A program made the translations under genes and the position numbers. A model generated the notes under the pieces. It did no database searches and had not been told where the DNA came from. It worked only from the letters and a program-made list of their open reading frames with translations. From the NCBI RefSeq assembly GCF_034190915.1, contig NW_026947484.1, forward strand, positions 82,903,982-82,967,981: a stretch of 64,000 nucleotides of DNA. Direction: 5' to 3'. The DNA comes from Cavia porcellus (Eukaryota; Chordata; Mammalia; Rodentia; Caviidae). Shown here piece after piece: positions 46,140-58,111 of the stretch (its first letter is position 1; the number at the start of each line of letters is the position of its first letter).

Positions 46140-47985
46140 ATGAACAGCAAAGTAATGAATAAACATCCTATAAAACAATAATGAAACCACAGAGAAATAA
46201 ATTAGGAAAGCAATTTCACAATAGTATCCAGCAACTTAAATACTTAGGAATTAACTTATTTCATGAACGTAAAAGACTTTTACAGTGAAAATTACAGTAC
46301 TTGGAAAAAATAAATTGAAGAAGACATCAGAAAATGGAAAGTTATGCCCTGTTCCTGGATAGACAGAATCAATATTATCAAAATTGTCATACTTCCAAAG
46401 CTGACACATAGTTTTATTGTAATATGAATTAAAATACCAACAGCATTCCTCACAGAACTTGAAAAAAAACCCCTAAAATTTATGTGGAACCAGAAGGCAT
46501 TCAGAACAGGAAAATCTGTTCCTGGGCAATAAGAACAAAGAAAGAGGTGCCGTAATCCCAGCTCTCAGGTTTTATTTCAGAGCTTCACCAATAAAATAGC
46601 ATGGTAGTAGCAGAAAAACAGACATGTAGATCAATGGAACAGAATAGAGGATGCAAAAACAATCCCAGGAACATCAAGCCATATGATTTGACCAAGATGC
46701 CAAAAATGTATACTAGAGAATAGATAGCCTTTTTAACAAATGGTGCTGGGAAAACTGGCCACATATATGCAAAAGACTGAATCTAGGCTCATATATCTCA
46801 CAATGTACTAAAACAAAATCATGGATCAAAGACCTCAATGTTGAAACAGGAATGCTTCATTTGCTTTAAGGTAAGATAGCTTGAACTCTTTAAGACATAG
46901 TATAGGCAAGGACTTTCTGAACAGAACCTCAACTGTATAAGAAATAACATCAAAATCAAAGAAAGGGTATTACATCAAATTAAAAACTTCTGCAAAGGAA
47001 ACCACCAACAGAGTGGAAGATAATCCATGAAACAGGAAAAAAATTACCAACTACTCAGACAGAGGACTAATATCTAGAATATATAAAGAACTAAAATAAT
47101 TACAGCCCCAAAATAAAAGATTCAATCAAAAAACTGGGTAACTGAAACAAATATATTTCAGAGGAAGAACTACAAATGGCCAACAAATACATGAAAAAAT
47201 ATTCCACATCTCTGGTCACTAGAGAAATGCAAATTAAAGCAAATGAGATGCTATTTTACTCCAGAAAGAATGACTATCCTCAAGAAATCAAATAATAACA
47301 AATGGTTCCCAGGCTTCAGAGAAAAAGGAAACTTCTGCGTCATTGGTGGAAATATAAACTAGTTCAAACACTGGAAACCAGCATGGAGATGCCTCAAAAA
47401 TTAAAAATAGAAACTCCATTTGAGCCATCTATTCCCAGGGTAGGTTTCTGCCCAAAGGATATTATATTCTAGTGGATACTTGCATATCCATGTTTATAGC
47501 AGCACAACTTGTAATAGCTAAATCTTGGAAGTAGTCTATATGTCCGTCAGCAGATGAATAGATAAAGAAAATGTGCTAATTATAGACAACAGAATACTAC
47601 TCTGCTACAAAGACGGATAAATCTGAATAACTTGTGGGAAAATGGATGCACCTTGAGAACATTAAGTTAAGTGAAATAAAACTCATGAGCTTAAGTAACA
47701 CATTGGTTTCTGTTATATGAAAATCTGAAATATAAATAAAGAGCAAATAAAAGATAATGGGGAATAGAGATAGATCTCTTGCAAATGGGAAAGGAAAAAG
47801 GGATGAAGACAGAAGAGAGAGGGAGGGCAAGTGGAAGAAAGAATTAAGATGTGTTTGAACATGTACTACCAATTTCTTATGATAAATGTAATCGCTATGG
47901 ACTTAGACATGTAGTAATATGATTAATGGCAACAAACTGACATTACAAGCATAAAAAATTAATGTCTTTTTAACAGTGTTGTGAC
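46140..47985 (+). pseudogene. L1 ORF2 C-terminal part and 3' end, degenerate
   Basis: 'gatagacagaatcaatatta' followed by 'tcaaaattgtcatacttcc', 'atcaatggaacagaatagag', 'atggtgctgggaaaactggc', 'tagagaaatgcaaattaaag' and 'gatgaatagataaagaaaat' occur in the order of L1 ORF2 from late reverse transcriptase to the C-terminus. Many stops and frameshifts. The 3' untranslated part runs to about 47985. This is the 3' half of the L1 that hosts copy E. Confidence 0.85.
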
Positions 47986-48079
47986 AATTCCCTTCATTAG
48001 GATATATTATATGGAGATGAAAGGACAACAAAGAAATCTTGAATGACAATATAGTGAGATATTATTGATGTCACATATA

Positions 48080-48255
48080 TTATATGGCAAAAAAATGGAA
48101 GCTTCCAGGGGAATGGTTAAATAGTCAAAAAGGAATACTCTGTAGCCAACAAACAGTGCTGTAAAAGAGTTATTATAGAAATATTCTCATGCACTAGGAT
48201 TTTAAAATATTATGTGAATGTATTTTATTTAAAGAATGTATGTAACTGAAATTGA
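48080..48255 (+). mobile_element. Old L1 3' fragment
   Basis: 'caggggaatggttaaatag' followed by 'ggaatactctgtagccaaca' resembles the ORF2 C-terminal region of an old L1. Confidence 0.5.
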
Positions 48256-48814
48256 GGAACCAAAGGGAAAGCTCCATGACCCTCTTTCACCAGGTTACCA
48301 CCATTCCAAATCCATTTCCCACTTTCAGCTGGGGCTCTTCCTTCCTACTGATGTAATTTTCTCTCTATTTGCTGACGTTCTTTCTTAGGAGAGGAGTGAA
48401 GGGAAGAGAGTTCTGGGCCCACGAGGGGAGAGTAGGCCAATCATAGCCAGGTACAGGGGTAGAGAAAAAGGAGAGAAAATACCAAGATAGCCAAAGTATG
48501 GCAACAAAAGAATTACGAGAAAAAGAAAAAAGCTTCGGGACAGAACAAAGACGAGGCTGAAAGAGCCGGGTTCCAAAGGTAAGCTGGAGGGAGTGTCTGT
48601 TAGGCTTATGTTTGGAATTTTTCTGTAAAAAGTGGAAAATCAATTAAAATATAAAGGAGATGTTTTCAGGGAGAAGATTTATCAGATTTTATGCTGTAAC
48701 ATGAAAGAAGGGGTGGATGGAAAATTTGAATTAATAATAAAGAAGTCTCATAAAGGATGATGTAAGTTTATCTTTTAAGTGACAATGATGCCGATAATGA
48801 TAATAAAATTAAGG
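48256..48814. other. Unassigned sequence
   Basis: No gene recognised. The open frames at 48365-48643 are on the complement of an A/G-rich stretch. Confidence 0.4.
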
Positions 48815-48990
48815 CCCCTATCATTTCTTGGATACGCAATACATGTACGTAATATCCTGCAGCAATCCTGTGCAGTAGGATTATCTCCAGTTTACATGTG
48901 AAACTATTAAAGTGGCTTGTGTGAGGTTAAGGCTTCAAACTATCTCTTAACTTCTGAGCCCAACATCTTCCTATTGGCATTGCCTTTATG
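48815..48990 (-). mobile_element. MIR SINE, minus strand
   Basis: 'gcagcaatcctgtgcagtag', 'gattatctccagtttacatg' and 'aagtggcttgtgtgaggtta' are the complement of the MIR body. Confidence 0.65.
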
Positions 48991-51040
48991 TCTATGAAAA
49001 ACAGAAGGCAAAAAAGGGCAATTTCTACCTCATTTAAAGCCAAACTAAGAGTTTACCAAATGTATTTACACAGGTGTAAACTTACTACCAAATATGGTTT
49101 TTAAATGTAAAATGTAAAAGCCATTGACATTTTGGTAAGAAAAGTTGCTGAATTTTACCTTTTGACCTGTACACACTGTTCATTTATAGGAAAGGTTTGC
49201 AAGCCCCTGTAACATGACATATAAAGATATTTGTATTCATATCAGGTGGTGGCTCCCTCATGCCTAAGATTTTCCTATTCACCTACACCACATCTACAGG
49301 AATGCTCTTATGAGAATGGATCACATTTGTTCTGTGAGCCTCAGAATAAGGTGACAGCACAGGTGGGGAAATCGTTGCTAACTTTTAAGTGGGACAGAGC
49401 AATGGAGGATGGGAAATTTATGAGCAATTAGAAGTCCCCTCGTCAACTGGTTAGATAACAGAAGTTGAGGGCTGAATGGGTAAAAAAAAGGTTGAATGAT
49501 CTTCCAGCTAAACAGGAAGGGTGGTGAGCTGAATGGGGAATGTTTTAAAGAGAAGGTAAATGATCTCAGAGTGACCTAGATACCATTTAACTTTGCTAAA
49601 GATACACAGAGAACACAGATTATACTGAAAAATAGCAAAGCCAGGCTTTGGCTCAGACAGAGGAAGGAGAAGGGCAATGGCAGAGACCAACAACTGGGTA
49701 AACAAATACTTTCTAGGAGATTGAAGGCACAATTACAGAATAAGAATTGAAGTAAAGAGCTGCAGGGGCCAGAAATTTCTGAAACAGAAGAAATGGATGG
49801 AAATTGAGATGAGTCAGTAAAACTGCAGCACACAGCAAGAAGCAGGGAGATGGGTGCAGGCATAAAATGCTAGAGTTTAGAAAGCGCCAATCATTTTAAT
49901 TTTGAAATCTTTCAAACCTACAGGGGAGACTCCCTCTCCATCTTCTGCTGGGTACACACATTCTTTGGAAAAGCCTCCAAAATAAGGCTTCAGATATCAC
50001 AATTTATCCTTAAATACCTTAGCATGTAACTCTCAAAAACATGCTGTTATAAGTAACCATAGCTGATTATTGCACCTGACAAAGAAATTACTAACTTAAT
50101 ACTATCATCAATGGAACATCTCAACTCAGGTTTCCCCAGTTCACTCCAAAATGTTTCAGGCTGGTTCCCCAGCCCTTTCACAACCCAGAATTTAGTCAAG
50201 ACTCATGTATAGAATTTGGCAGTTGTGTCTTCTTAGTCCTCCCCAATCTGGAAGAGACCCATTACTGTTCTCTGTGGTTTCTTTTAAACGTAAGGTTTAT
50301 TGAGGTGTTTTCACTGGATGGAGTGTGAGAGGGTTGCTCCCATAAGTAGATGGGGACCTCAGCTCACACCATCCACAGAGTAGGTTGTGAGTTTACTAGC
50401 TTATGTCTTGCAGAAAATAATTTTCACAATGTGTTAGAGAAAGGGATAGGTAGGTTTATTAAGAAGGACGGAAGAAGTACATAGTAGGAGAAAACAGAGT
50501 GCTAATCCTTGAGAGAGACACTTTATGGTCTGGAGTTGTAGGTATCTTCAAGATGGATGATCTAGAATATGTATTCCTACTGTGTAATGGGCTATGTTAG
50601 AATGCAACCATTTGCCTGTGTTTGGCCTTCAGAGCTGAGCTACCATGAGCTAAGCTACTTACTGATCAACTTGTAATACCCAACTGAACTGAATCTTTAT
50701 GCCCAGTTGAGGATTGTTGCCAAAAGCATAAAAGCAGTACTGGGGGGGGGTGGGGTGGAGGATGGTACGCTGTTGATTCTTCTGGAGAAGGTTATTGTGA
50801 TGGTTTTCCTGATAAAAAATCAGCTGTTCTCATAGTCCAAGGACCTTTGGTCCACATTGTCATTGAGGAATGGCTGTAGTTCTTTGCTGAGGAGCTCTAG
50901 TCTTTACCCTGAGCATTGCTTCCTGGCTCCAGTGCAGATCCCTCAGCTTGGTGGCACAGATCCTTCATCCCACTAGTATAGATTTTCTAGGTTCTACCAA
51001 TGACTTTGGGACCTTCCCAGTGCAGATTCTTGATACAGAC
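48991..51040. other. Unassigned sequence; possible LTR-like part near 50.3-50.5 kb
   Basis: No gene recognised. 50285-50540 has 'aaggtttattgaggtgtttt' and 'gtaggtttattaagaaggac', which could be a rodent LTR remnant. A G-run lies at 50742-50757. Confidence 0.35.
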
Positions 51041-51166
51041 TTGCACAAGGCATTGTTGTGGGCCATGGGCCTCCAGCTGGACTCTTGGAGGACACTGCCA
51101 TGGGCTCCAGGTCTTCAGCTGGACTTGTGCAGGGCATTGCCATGGGATCTCGGCCCTCAGCCAGGT
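51041..51166 (+). repeat. 42-bp minisatellite, three units
   Basis: Units at 51041-51082, 51083-51124 and 51125-51166. Each has a '(gc)attg/ctgccatggg' core and a 'cagctggac' or 'cagccaggt' end. Because 42 is divisible by three, one frame stays open and reads a 14-residue repeat (for example 'LPWAPGLQLD'). Confidence 0.85.
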
Positions 51167-51654
51167 CTCTAGTGCACGGACAAATCTATACTGTTCTGCA
51201 TTTGATTTTTTGGGTGAATATTATAAAATAATCATATAAATTATGTGTCCAATAGTAAATCTATTTCCTTGAAAATTCTGACTACAACAGCTACCCACGT
51301 AATAGTGCTGTTTTCCTAAGGATGAAATTTTGTGGGAGAAAAAATGGCAGGCTCAATTTATAGGTGAGAAGTACAGGATCTATTCATAGGTTTATGGCAT
51401 GTTTAATTTTTTTTTTTTTGAGCTTTAGAACTTTTGTTTTTTGGAGTCAGTTTTCTGGATGAGAAAAAAGCCATTGTAACCTTGGGTGACTTTGATTGTG
51501 TCCTGAAGCTGCAGTTGTCTTCAAAGTACAATTTAAAAATTAGTTTTCCTTATCTTCCTTCTATCTTTATTTCTTCTGCCCTATGTCAGTATAATTTGCA
51601 TATCTATGAAAATATTTTAAAATCCACTCCGGTATACAGTTCTGTGAGTCTGAC
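51167..51654. other. Unassigned sequence
   Basis: A T-run lies at 51409-51419; nothing else recognised. Confidence 0.4.
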
Positions 51655-52260
51655 AAGCACATAAAAATGTGTGAGGTAAGGATTAATACAATGTGGAGGA
51701 CAGCTCATTCACCTCCAGAATTCCTTGTATTTCTGCCACCAATCTCTCCTCTAACCTCAGTCTTTGATAACCATTTATTTCTTTTCTGTCTCTATAATCT
51801 TGCCTTCTCAAAAATATCTTATACATGTAATCACTCATTATGTAGCCTTTTGAGTTGGACTTATTTAATGTAGCATAATGCACTTGGGATCCATCTATGT
51901 TGTGGCATGTATTAGTTATTTGTTTGTTTGTTTTTAAATTATTCCACTGCATAAATGTACCATAATTTGTTTATTCACTAGTTGAAAAACATAGAGTGTG
52001 AGTTGTTTGCATTCCTAGATGATCAGTTCTAGATGATAAAGGCGCAGTGAACATCTGTGATAAGGTTTTAGATGAGCATATGTTTTCATTTCTCCTAAGT
52101 AAATAACTAGAGATTTGCTGTGTGGTATGCGCAACACACATATATATTCATATATAACTGCAAAGCCTTTTTCCAAATTAGTCAGACCATTTTTTAAAAA
52201 AAATCAGGAATATTTCCTTTCCAGTTGCTTGACTCCCTTTCTTTCTAGTAACACTGATTC
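51655..52260 (+). mobile_element. Old L1 (L1M-type) 3' end, second copy
   Basis: 'cacttgggatccatctatgt' followed by 'tgtggcatgtattagttatt', 'attattccactgcataaatg' and 'gagcatatgttttcatttct' followed by 'cctaagtaaataactagag' follow the old L1 3' untranslated region, related to 17395-18270. Confidence 0.75.
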
Positions 52261-52848
52261 CTTTTGGAGAACATGGCTATGCTCATACACCAGCCCAGTG
52301 TTCTGATTCTTGTAGACTGCTGGATTTAGTATTTCTGGCTGCAGCACCACATAGATGAAGCTGCTTAACTCCCACTACCTCACTTCTGGAGCATCACAAT
52401 GTCCAACTATCCTACTTCTGGAGATGCCGGCCTTACTCATTTAGCTAGATTTGTCACTAACATATCTCTTCATGTCAAAGATGTGTTTTCTTCCTTTGTA
52501 ATGAATAAGTGACCAGTGAGTAGGAAGTTATTTGTAGTCTATGAATGTTTAGTTCCTCAATAATGTTTTATTCCATTTGTTTAGCATTGGTTGATGACTT
52601 TGCTTGAACTTGCTCAGATGTTGGGTTTTGAAGTGATTTTCTGTTCTATCATTCCTTCTGATTTTTTTTTAGTTGGCATTGTAGAGATTTTTTCGTCTTC
52701 CGTCTATTTTGTTTCGAGTATAGTGATGAATCCTTTTTTTCCATGTGTTTCAATCCATTACTATCAGTATTCTTTCTAATGCTAAAAATATGATGAGAGG
52801 CTGGATCCTCTCCAGATTATAAGTTCATTAAGTTTTAAGCACTTTCTT
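52261..52848. other. Unassigned sequence
   Basis: No gene or repeat recognised. Confidence 0.4.
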
Positions 52849-52966
52849 CCCAGCTCTTGGGAGGCTGAGGCAGGAGGATTGCTGTGAGTTTGAGGCCAGC
52901 CTGGGCTACAAAGTGAGTTCAAGGCCAGCCTAAACTATATAATGAAACCCTGTCTTAAAAAAGACC
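52849..52966 (+). mobile_element. B1 SINE
   Basis: 'gggaggctgaggcaggagga', 'gaggccagcctgggctacaa' and 'aaccctgtcttaaaaaa' are the B1 core and tail. The first few bases are missing or altered. It lies just upstream of the RPL7L1 pseudogene. Confidence 0.93.
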
Positions 52967-52994
52967 AAACAAGAGTAGCCATTACACCAGAAAG

Positions 52995-54117
52995 ATGGCA
53001 GAGGAAGAGCAAAGCAAAAAGATCCCCTTGGTTCCAGAAAATCTCCTGAAAAAGAGGAAGGCTTATAAGCCCTCAGAGCCACCCAGGTGAAGCAGGCACT
53101 TTTGGCAAAGAAGAAGAAGGTAAAAAAGATCAGATTTAAGCGACTGGAATCTTTCCAACGTGATTCCTGGCGACAGCAGTGTGACATGGTGCGCGTGAAA
53201 TGATTAGAAGTGAAGCCTCTCGCTTTGGGCGCACCTGGTAAACACTCCTTGGCCTTAGTTGTCAGCCTCCAAAGTATCAACAGGGTGAGTTTACTAGTAC
53301 AGAAGCCACAAGACTTCGCCTGAAGAAGTTGTTCAGTGGTGTCTTTGATAAAGTCAACCCCCAAACCCTCAAAATGCTGCGGAGAGTGGAGCCTTATGTG
53401 ACCTGGGGATTTCTGAGTCTGAAGTCTGATGGGGAACTCATTTGAAATGTGGACAGACCAAGGTCAAGAATAAGACCTTCCCTCTAAGGGACAGCACTGT
53501 AATCAGGGAGCACCTGGGCAAGTTTGGTGTCCTTTGCCTGGAAGACTTCATTCACAAAATCGCCTTCCCGGAGGGTGCATTTCTTGGAGATCGCCCACTT
53601 CTTGGGCCCTTTCTACCTGTCTGTGGCCCGGCACGCTACCAAGAAGAGGGTGGGCTTCCTCCAGGAGATGGGCTCAGGTGGCTATCGGGGTGAAACCAGC
53701 TCATCTGCCAGCTGAACTAGTTCCAGAATATCAAAGCAGTGTCTTGGAAGCACGTGTTTGTTTTGGAACTGTTATTGAGTGTCTTCGGAGAAGATGATTT
53801 TCTGCCTGCAGAACTGGAAGAGGTCAGGGAAGCCAAGCTGCTGGTCTTGGTAGGCACCTCTCCCCACTGCACTGTTTCAAGGAAAAGTTCCATTGTTTTC
53901 CACATTGTCCCCAGCTGCCACTGAAATCAACACGTCGCTGGAAGAAGACGACCTGTTTTGTTGCATCTTCTGTCACAGAGTTTGGTGCTGGTGAATGAAT
54001 AACCTAAGCGAGGCTCCCTGTGACTGGTAGCAGTGGACCCAACCGAGAGGCCTGCTTGAGTCTGGAGCTCTAGGGCCTTCTTTTGAAAAGACTTGAAATA
54101 CAGTTACAAGGATTATG
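52995..54117 (+). pseudogene. RPL7L1: Processed pseudogene of RPL7L1 (ribosomal protein L7-like 1)
   Basis: RPL7L1 is a nucleolar ribosome-biogenesis relative of uL30/RPL7. The copy starts at ATG 52995 and reads '[17 protein letters not shown]' before an in-frame stop at 53088-53090. Then come 'RFKRLESF', 'LRRLEVKP'-like and '[13 protein letters not shown]', and from 53524 in another frame '[20 protein letters not shown]' ending near an 'LICQLN' stop at 53718-53720. The coding span of about 726 bp is close to the family length. There are no introns. A 3' untranslated stretch of about 400 bp leads to an A-rich (AAAAC) tail from about 54118. Several frameshifts and stops rule out function. A weak target duplication may exist ('aagaccaaacaa' near 52963 and 'aagaaccaaaccaa' near 54149). 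Confidence 0.93.
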
Positions 54118-54165
54118 AAAACAAAACAGAACAAAACAAAACAAAACAAAGAACCAAACCAAAAC
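54118..54165. repeat. (AAAAC)n tail of the processed pseudogene
   Basis: A-rich run with regular C interruptions, consistent with a mutated poly(A) tail expanded as a microsatellite. Confidence 0.8.
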
Positions 54166-54779
54166 TTCCTTGTTTTTTGGTACAAGATATTCCAGGACCA
54201 TCTTGTACTTTGCTGGCTCAAGTTTGGACTCATCTGTTTGTCCTAGGAATGCTTGTGTCTTTTATGAATGCTCTTAGTATAAGAACTAAGCATTAATATG
54301 TCTCTTTTCTTTTGTTATCCATTTCTTCTCAGACTTCTTCAGTGTACATTAACGATTTTTGTTGTGTTTATTGACACTTCAAATTCAATACCAAGTTGAG
54401 CTTTACAAAATTTTTTCGAACTTTTCTTCTTTCCTTCTAGTGAAAACCTTGTTTCCCAACAATATCAATTTTTGTCTAAATACAAAGTGGTTTCAGAATT
54501 AAAATACCATTTCATACCAAGAACATCCCTATTACATAAAATTCAAGACTTCATGTGCATCTTTGTCTTTTGGTCGTATATAGAATGATGAATCCTAGGG
54601 GATTCAGGTGAACTTCAGTTAAGGTTCCAGATTGTACTGGGCTCAGAAGCAGAATGGGGCTTGAGAGGATATCCAGTTTTCTTAGCTAGATAGAAAGAGA
54701 TTGTAATTTATCTAATTAGTTACTTATAATTGGTTCATTGAAAAAATGTATTCAATATTCTGTCTGTCCAGTAAAGTGA
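54166..54779. other. Unassigned sequence
   Basis: No gene or repeat recognised. Confidence 0.4.
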
Positions 54780-55430
54780 TAGATATAATAATTTGAAATA
54801 TTATGTGTTTATTGACGCTCCTTGTCTGGTATTGGTATAGCAACTCTAGATATTGTTGGCATCTTTTTACTTTTAACTTTTCTATACATTTCTGTTTAAT
54901 GTGTCTTCTATTAGTAATGTAAAGCTTTCTAAAATCTAGATTTTTCAGTCTTTTAACTTTAATTTTAAACTTTAATCCCTTTCATTTAATATTGTTATTA
55001 ATGTATTTGATCTTGAATGTGTCATCTCTTTTGTTGCATCAGTTCCATGTTTCTTTGTGACTATTTCAGTTGTCTGCTTTTTCTCTTTACTTTTTGTTAT
55101 GTTAGTGTAGCATTGCTCCATTCTCTGTATTCTGGTTCTTTAAACAGAGGAACGGAAGGTTTTATTGCTGGAGTTTTATTCTCTATGTGTCATAGAGTGA
55201 TATGCTCTAGTGTAGAGCTAAGTAATGGAAAATTTGTATTGTGGAAAATTATAGTCTTTTCTTCTTGTTTTTTCATTTCTAGCAAAAAATTTCCTGCTTT
55301 TTATTTTCTTTGCAGAGCTGTTAAGCAGCTATTGTTTGTGCATAAACTGGTCTACCAGTTTACTCCATTGTGCCAGAAGGGAAACTCTGCCTTATCTTAG
55401 TATAATTAAATTTCCCTTTTCAAAAAACTA
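54780..55430 (-). mobile_element. Old L1 ORF2 fragment, minus strand
   Basis: 'ctggtattggtatagcaact', 'tttaatgtgtcttctattag' and 'tttcatttaatattgttatt' resemble the complement of the ORF2 5' half of mammalian L1. Strongly diverged; no usable frame. Confidence 0.45.
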
Positions 55431-55482
55431 GGAATTGATTCAGAGTCCTTGCATTGAGCTACATTCACAGCCCACTATTTAC

Positions 55483-55592
55483 TTTTTGTTTTGAGAGAGG
55501 GTCTTGCTAAGTTCCTAAATTGCCCAAACTGGTGATCTTTCAGTCTCTCAGAGTGGCAGAACTGCATAGTGTGCCACCATGCCTGGTTCCTG
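55483..55592 (-). mobile_element. Old B1-like SINE, minus strand
   Basis: 'gttttgagagagggtcttgc', 'taaattgcccaaactggtga' and 'gtgtgccaccatgcctggtt' follow the complement of 7SL-derived SINEs. More diverged than the other B1 copies. Confidence 0.65.
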
Positions 55593-55619
55593 AAATGCAG
55601 ATCAAAAGCCATAATTGAT

Positions 55620-56440
55620 ACTTTAAAATCTCAGAGTTAGAATTTTTATGTTTATTAGTATATATTTGCTGTATATGATAATTACACTCATCATGGGGAG
55701 TTGCTATATGTACATAAACTATATTAATTCTTTATTCACTTTCCCTTGCCCTCCTTTCTAGATTCCCCTTTAATTTACTGAGAATCTACATCCCTATTAT
55801 CTAATTTTCTCTTTAGATTACTTACTAACACTTTGGGCTTCTCACATAAGAGAAACCATGTGATATTTAAACTTGTGTGCCTGATTTACTTCACTTAACA
55901 TGTTCTCAAGGCACGTGTATTCTCTTATAAATGACTCAGATTTATCACTTTTTAATGGCTGAGTAGGACTGTACTGTATACTATGCATTTATTTTATCCA
56001 TTTATCTATTGATGGACACATAGGCTGCTTCCAAGGTTTAGCTATTATGAATTGTGCTGTTATAAACATAGTATGCATATATATATATATGATGTTATTA
56101 ACTCCTTTGTGAAGTTACCTAGAAAGGGAATAGCTAGGTTGAATGAAATTTATGTTTTAGGGCCTGGGGATTTAGCTCAGTGGCGTAAGCACCTGCCTTA
56201 CAAGCAGGCGGTCGTGAGTTCGATCCCTGGTACCGATAAAAACGAAAAAGACAAAAAAAAAAAAAAAAGAAATTTATGTTTTAATGTTTTTTTAAAAGGA
56301 ATCTTCATATTAATTTCCACAGTGGTTGTACTGGTTTATATTCTCTTCAATAATGTAAAGATTTTTGAAGGTTCCAAGTGTAACTTTGGTAATTATTAAT
56401 TTGGAAGTGGGTATCTTTTGATACCAAATTCATTTGTCTA
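55620..56440 (-). mobile_element. L1 ORF2 3' part, minus strand, interrupted by an ID-like SINE
   Basis: 'ttaatggctgagtaggactg', 'ttatccatttatctattgat' and 'gctattatgaattgtgctgt' are the complement of the L1 ORF2 C-terminal region. The SINE at 56160-56268 splits it. No intact frame. Confidence 0.75.
56160..56268 (+). mobile_element. ID-like SINE with perfect 15-bp target duplication
   Basis: The best preserved copy in the window. A box 'tagctcagtggcgtaagc', anticodon arm 'cctgccttacaagcagg', B box 'gtgagttcgatccc', then 'tggtaccgataaaaacg' and poly(A). Flanked by 'gaaatttatgtttta' at 56145-56159 and 56269-56283 with no mismatch, so it is a fairly recent insertion. Confidence 0.95.
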
Positions 56441-58097
56441 CTTATCAGTCACTTTTTGAGTGTGTATGGTGTACTATGAATTATACTGTTTATGGGGACA
56501 ATAGAGATGAATTCCCTAGTGGTATCTAGCTCTTGGCTGAACTGGGTGGCATTTATGTCTTCACTTTCTAGTTTTTATTTCTGTTATTGCTGGGGAAACT
56601 AAGAGAGAGGGAAAGAGCAGAAAAAGCTCCCAGAGTCAAGGCCACCATCCTGAAAATGGCCAAATTTTGATAGCTTGAATAAAATCCCACACTATGACAG
56701 TCTGAAGTTCTTAGAAAAATTTTCTACTAGGGTCTTGGGGACTTGAGCCACGTGTATGGAAAACTTCCTCTAGACTATTGTTGATAAAGTGAGTGTGAGA
56801 GAGTGCTATAAACCACAACATCAGCAAAATTTGATTTGGAAAATACTGTCTAAAAATGGCAGCCCTGAGGGTGATGAAGTTACTGTAATTTGCAAGAAGA
56901 CAATTTCTTGAAGTTACTTGTCTCTTTCTTTGGCACTGGGTCCTGGGTAAGGTCCTGGGTAACTGTGAGGCTCCCACCGACAGGCTTGTGGACTACTTCA
57001 AGAGCTTCAACAGCTGTGAGTTGCAGGCAGTAAATAAACCTTCCTAAGGTGGAGGTAGTCAACTTGGATGAAGTTGATTTCTTTCCATTTGGAGACTTAG
57101 GAAATGGCTCTGTAAAGAATGAAGAGAAAGAGAGAGGTAGAGATAGGAGAGTTTAAACCTCTGTGTCAGACCTTTTCCATTATTCATGGAAAATCTATAT
57201 ATTCTGCTATCAGTTTTAAGCAAAGCAGCTTTGTTGTTTCTATTGATTATGTAATTTATTATCTTCATTTAAACTCTTCAAGGAATAAATAAGTAAAAGG
57301 CATTTTGAGGGAAAGAAGCTCCTTAGAAGAAAGTAATTTCCCAGGAAAGTAGTTTAATCCTTTTAAAATTAGGCTTACAAACTATTGCATTTGATTATTC
57401 TGTTGGATTCCCTTTTTAAAATGATGCTGGTTTTAGGTTTTCTGTTTTAGCTGAATCCTTTTAATTTCTACTTCTGTCTTTATGAAACTGTCTTTCCATT
57501 GCACTCATCAATTAACCTAAAAAGAAAAATAAGCAAAAATATACTACAACTACAGATAAGGAGCCTCTTGGAGTTAGTCTTGCTTCTCCATTACTTGCTG
57601 GTGAATATAATTTACAAAATCATCAAGCTTTATATCTCTATGAACGTTACACAAGATAGCGATGATGAAAATATTATTGTGTAGTGATTCACTACTTATT
57701 AAATTATGTAACATTTTTATTTTCTCTAGGTTTTCTGATACCAAGTTCAGAATATTTTATGTGTATTATTTAAAAACTGGAGCATTGAGCAAGAGGATTT
57801 TTAATTTTTAAAAATTTACAATTCAGTGAATTTTATTTCAGTTTTCTATACTGAGTTCTCTTAATGATTACTGTTGTGATTCACTCTGAGTCCTAGGTAA
57901 GTGTGTCCTTGGGAGAGTTCCCTTCCTGGACAGTGAACGTGTCGCCATCTTCACACATGCTTGGCCCTCCTCTGCAGGTCTGTTCCCCCTGCTTCTGGGG
58001 TCTTTGGTGACTTGTATTTCTGCAGAGCACGTTATTCTTCCTTATCAGACTCATTCCCTGAGATTGAACAGCTTTGCCCAGTGTTCTTGGTTATGTT
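56441..58097. other. Unassigned sequence
   Basis: About 1.7 kb with no recognised gene or repeat. Confidence 0.4.
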
Positions 58098-58111
58098 AAT
58101 ATTCCTCCCCT

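Noticed and set aside
52930..53364. 144-codon minus-strand frame
   Set aside because: Antisense of the B1 tail and the RPL7L1 pseudogene.
56162..56236. tRNA gene
   Set aside because: Same reason; perfect 15-bp target duplication proves retroposition.
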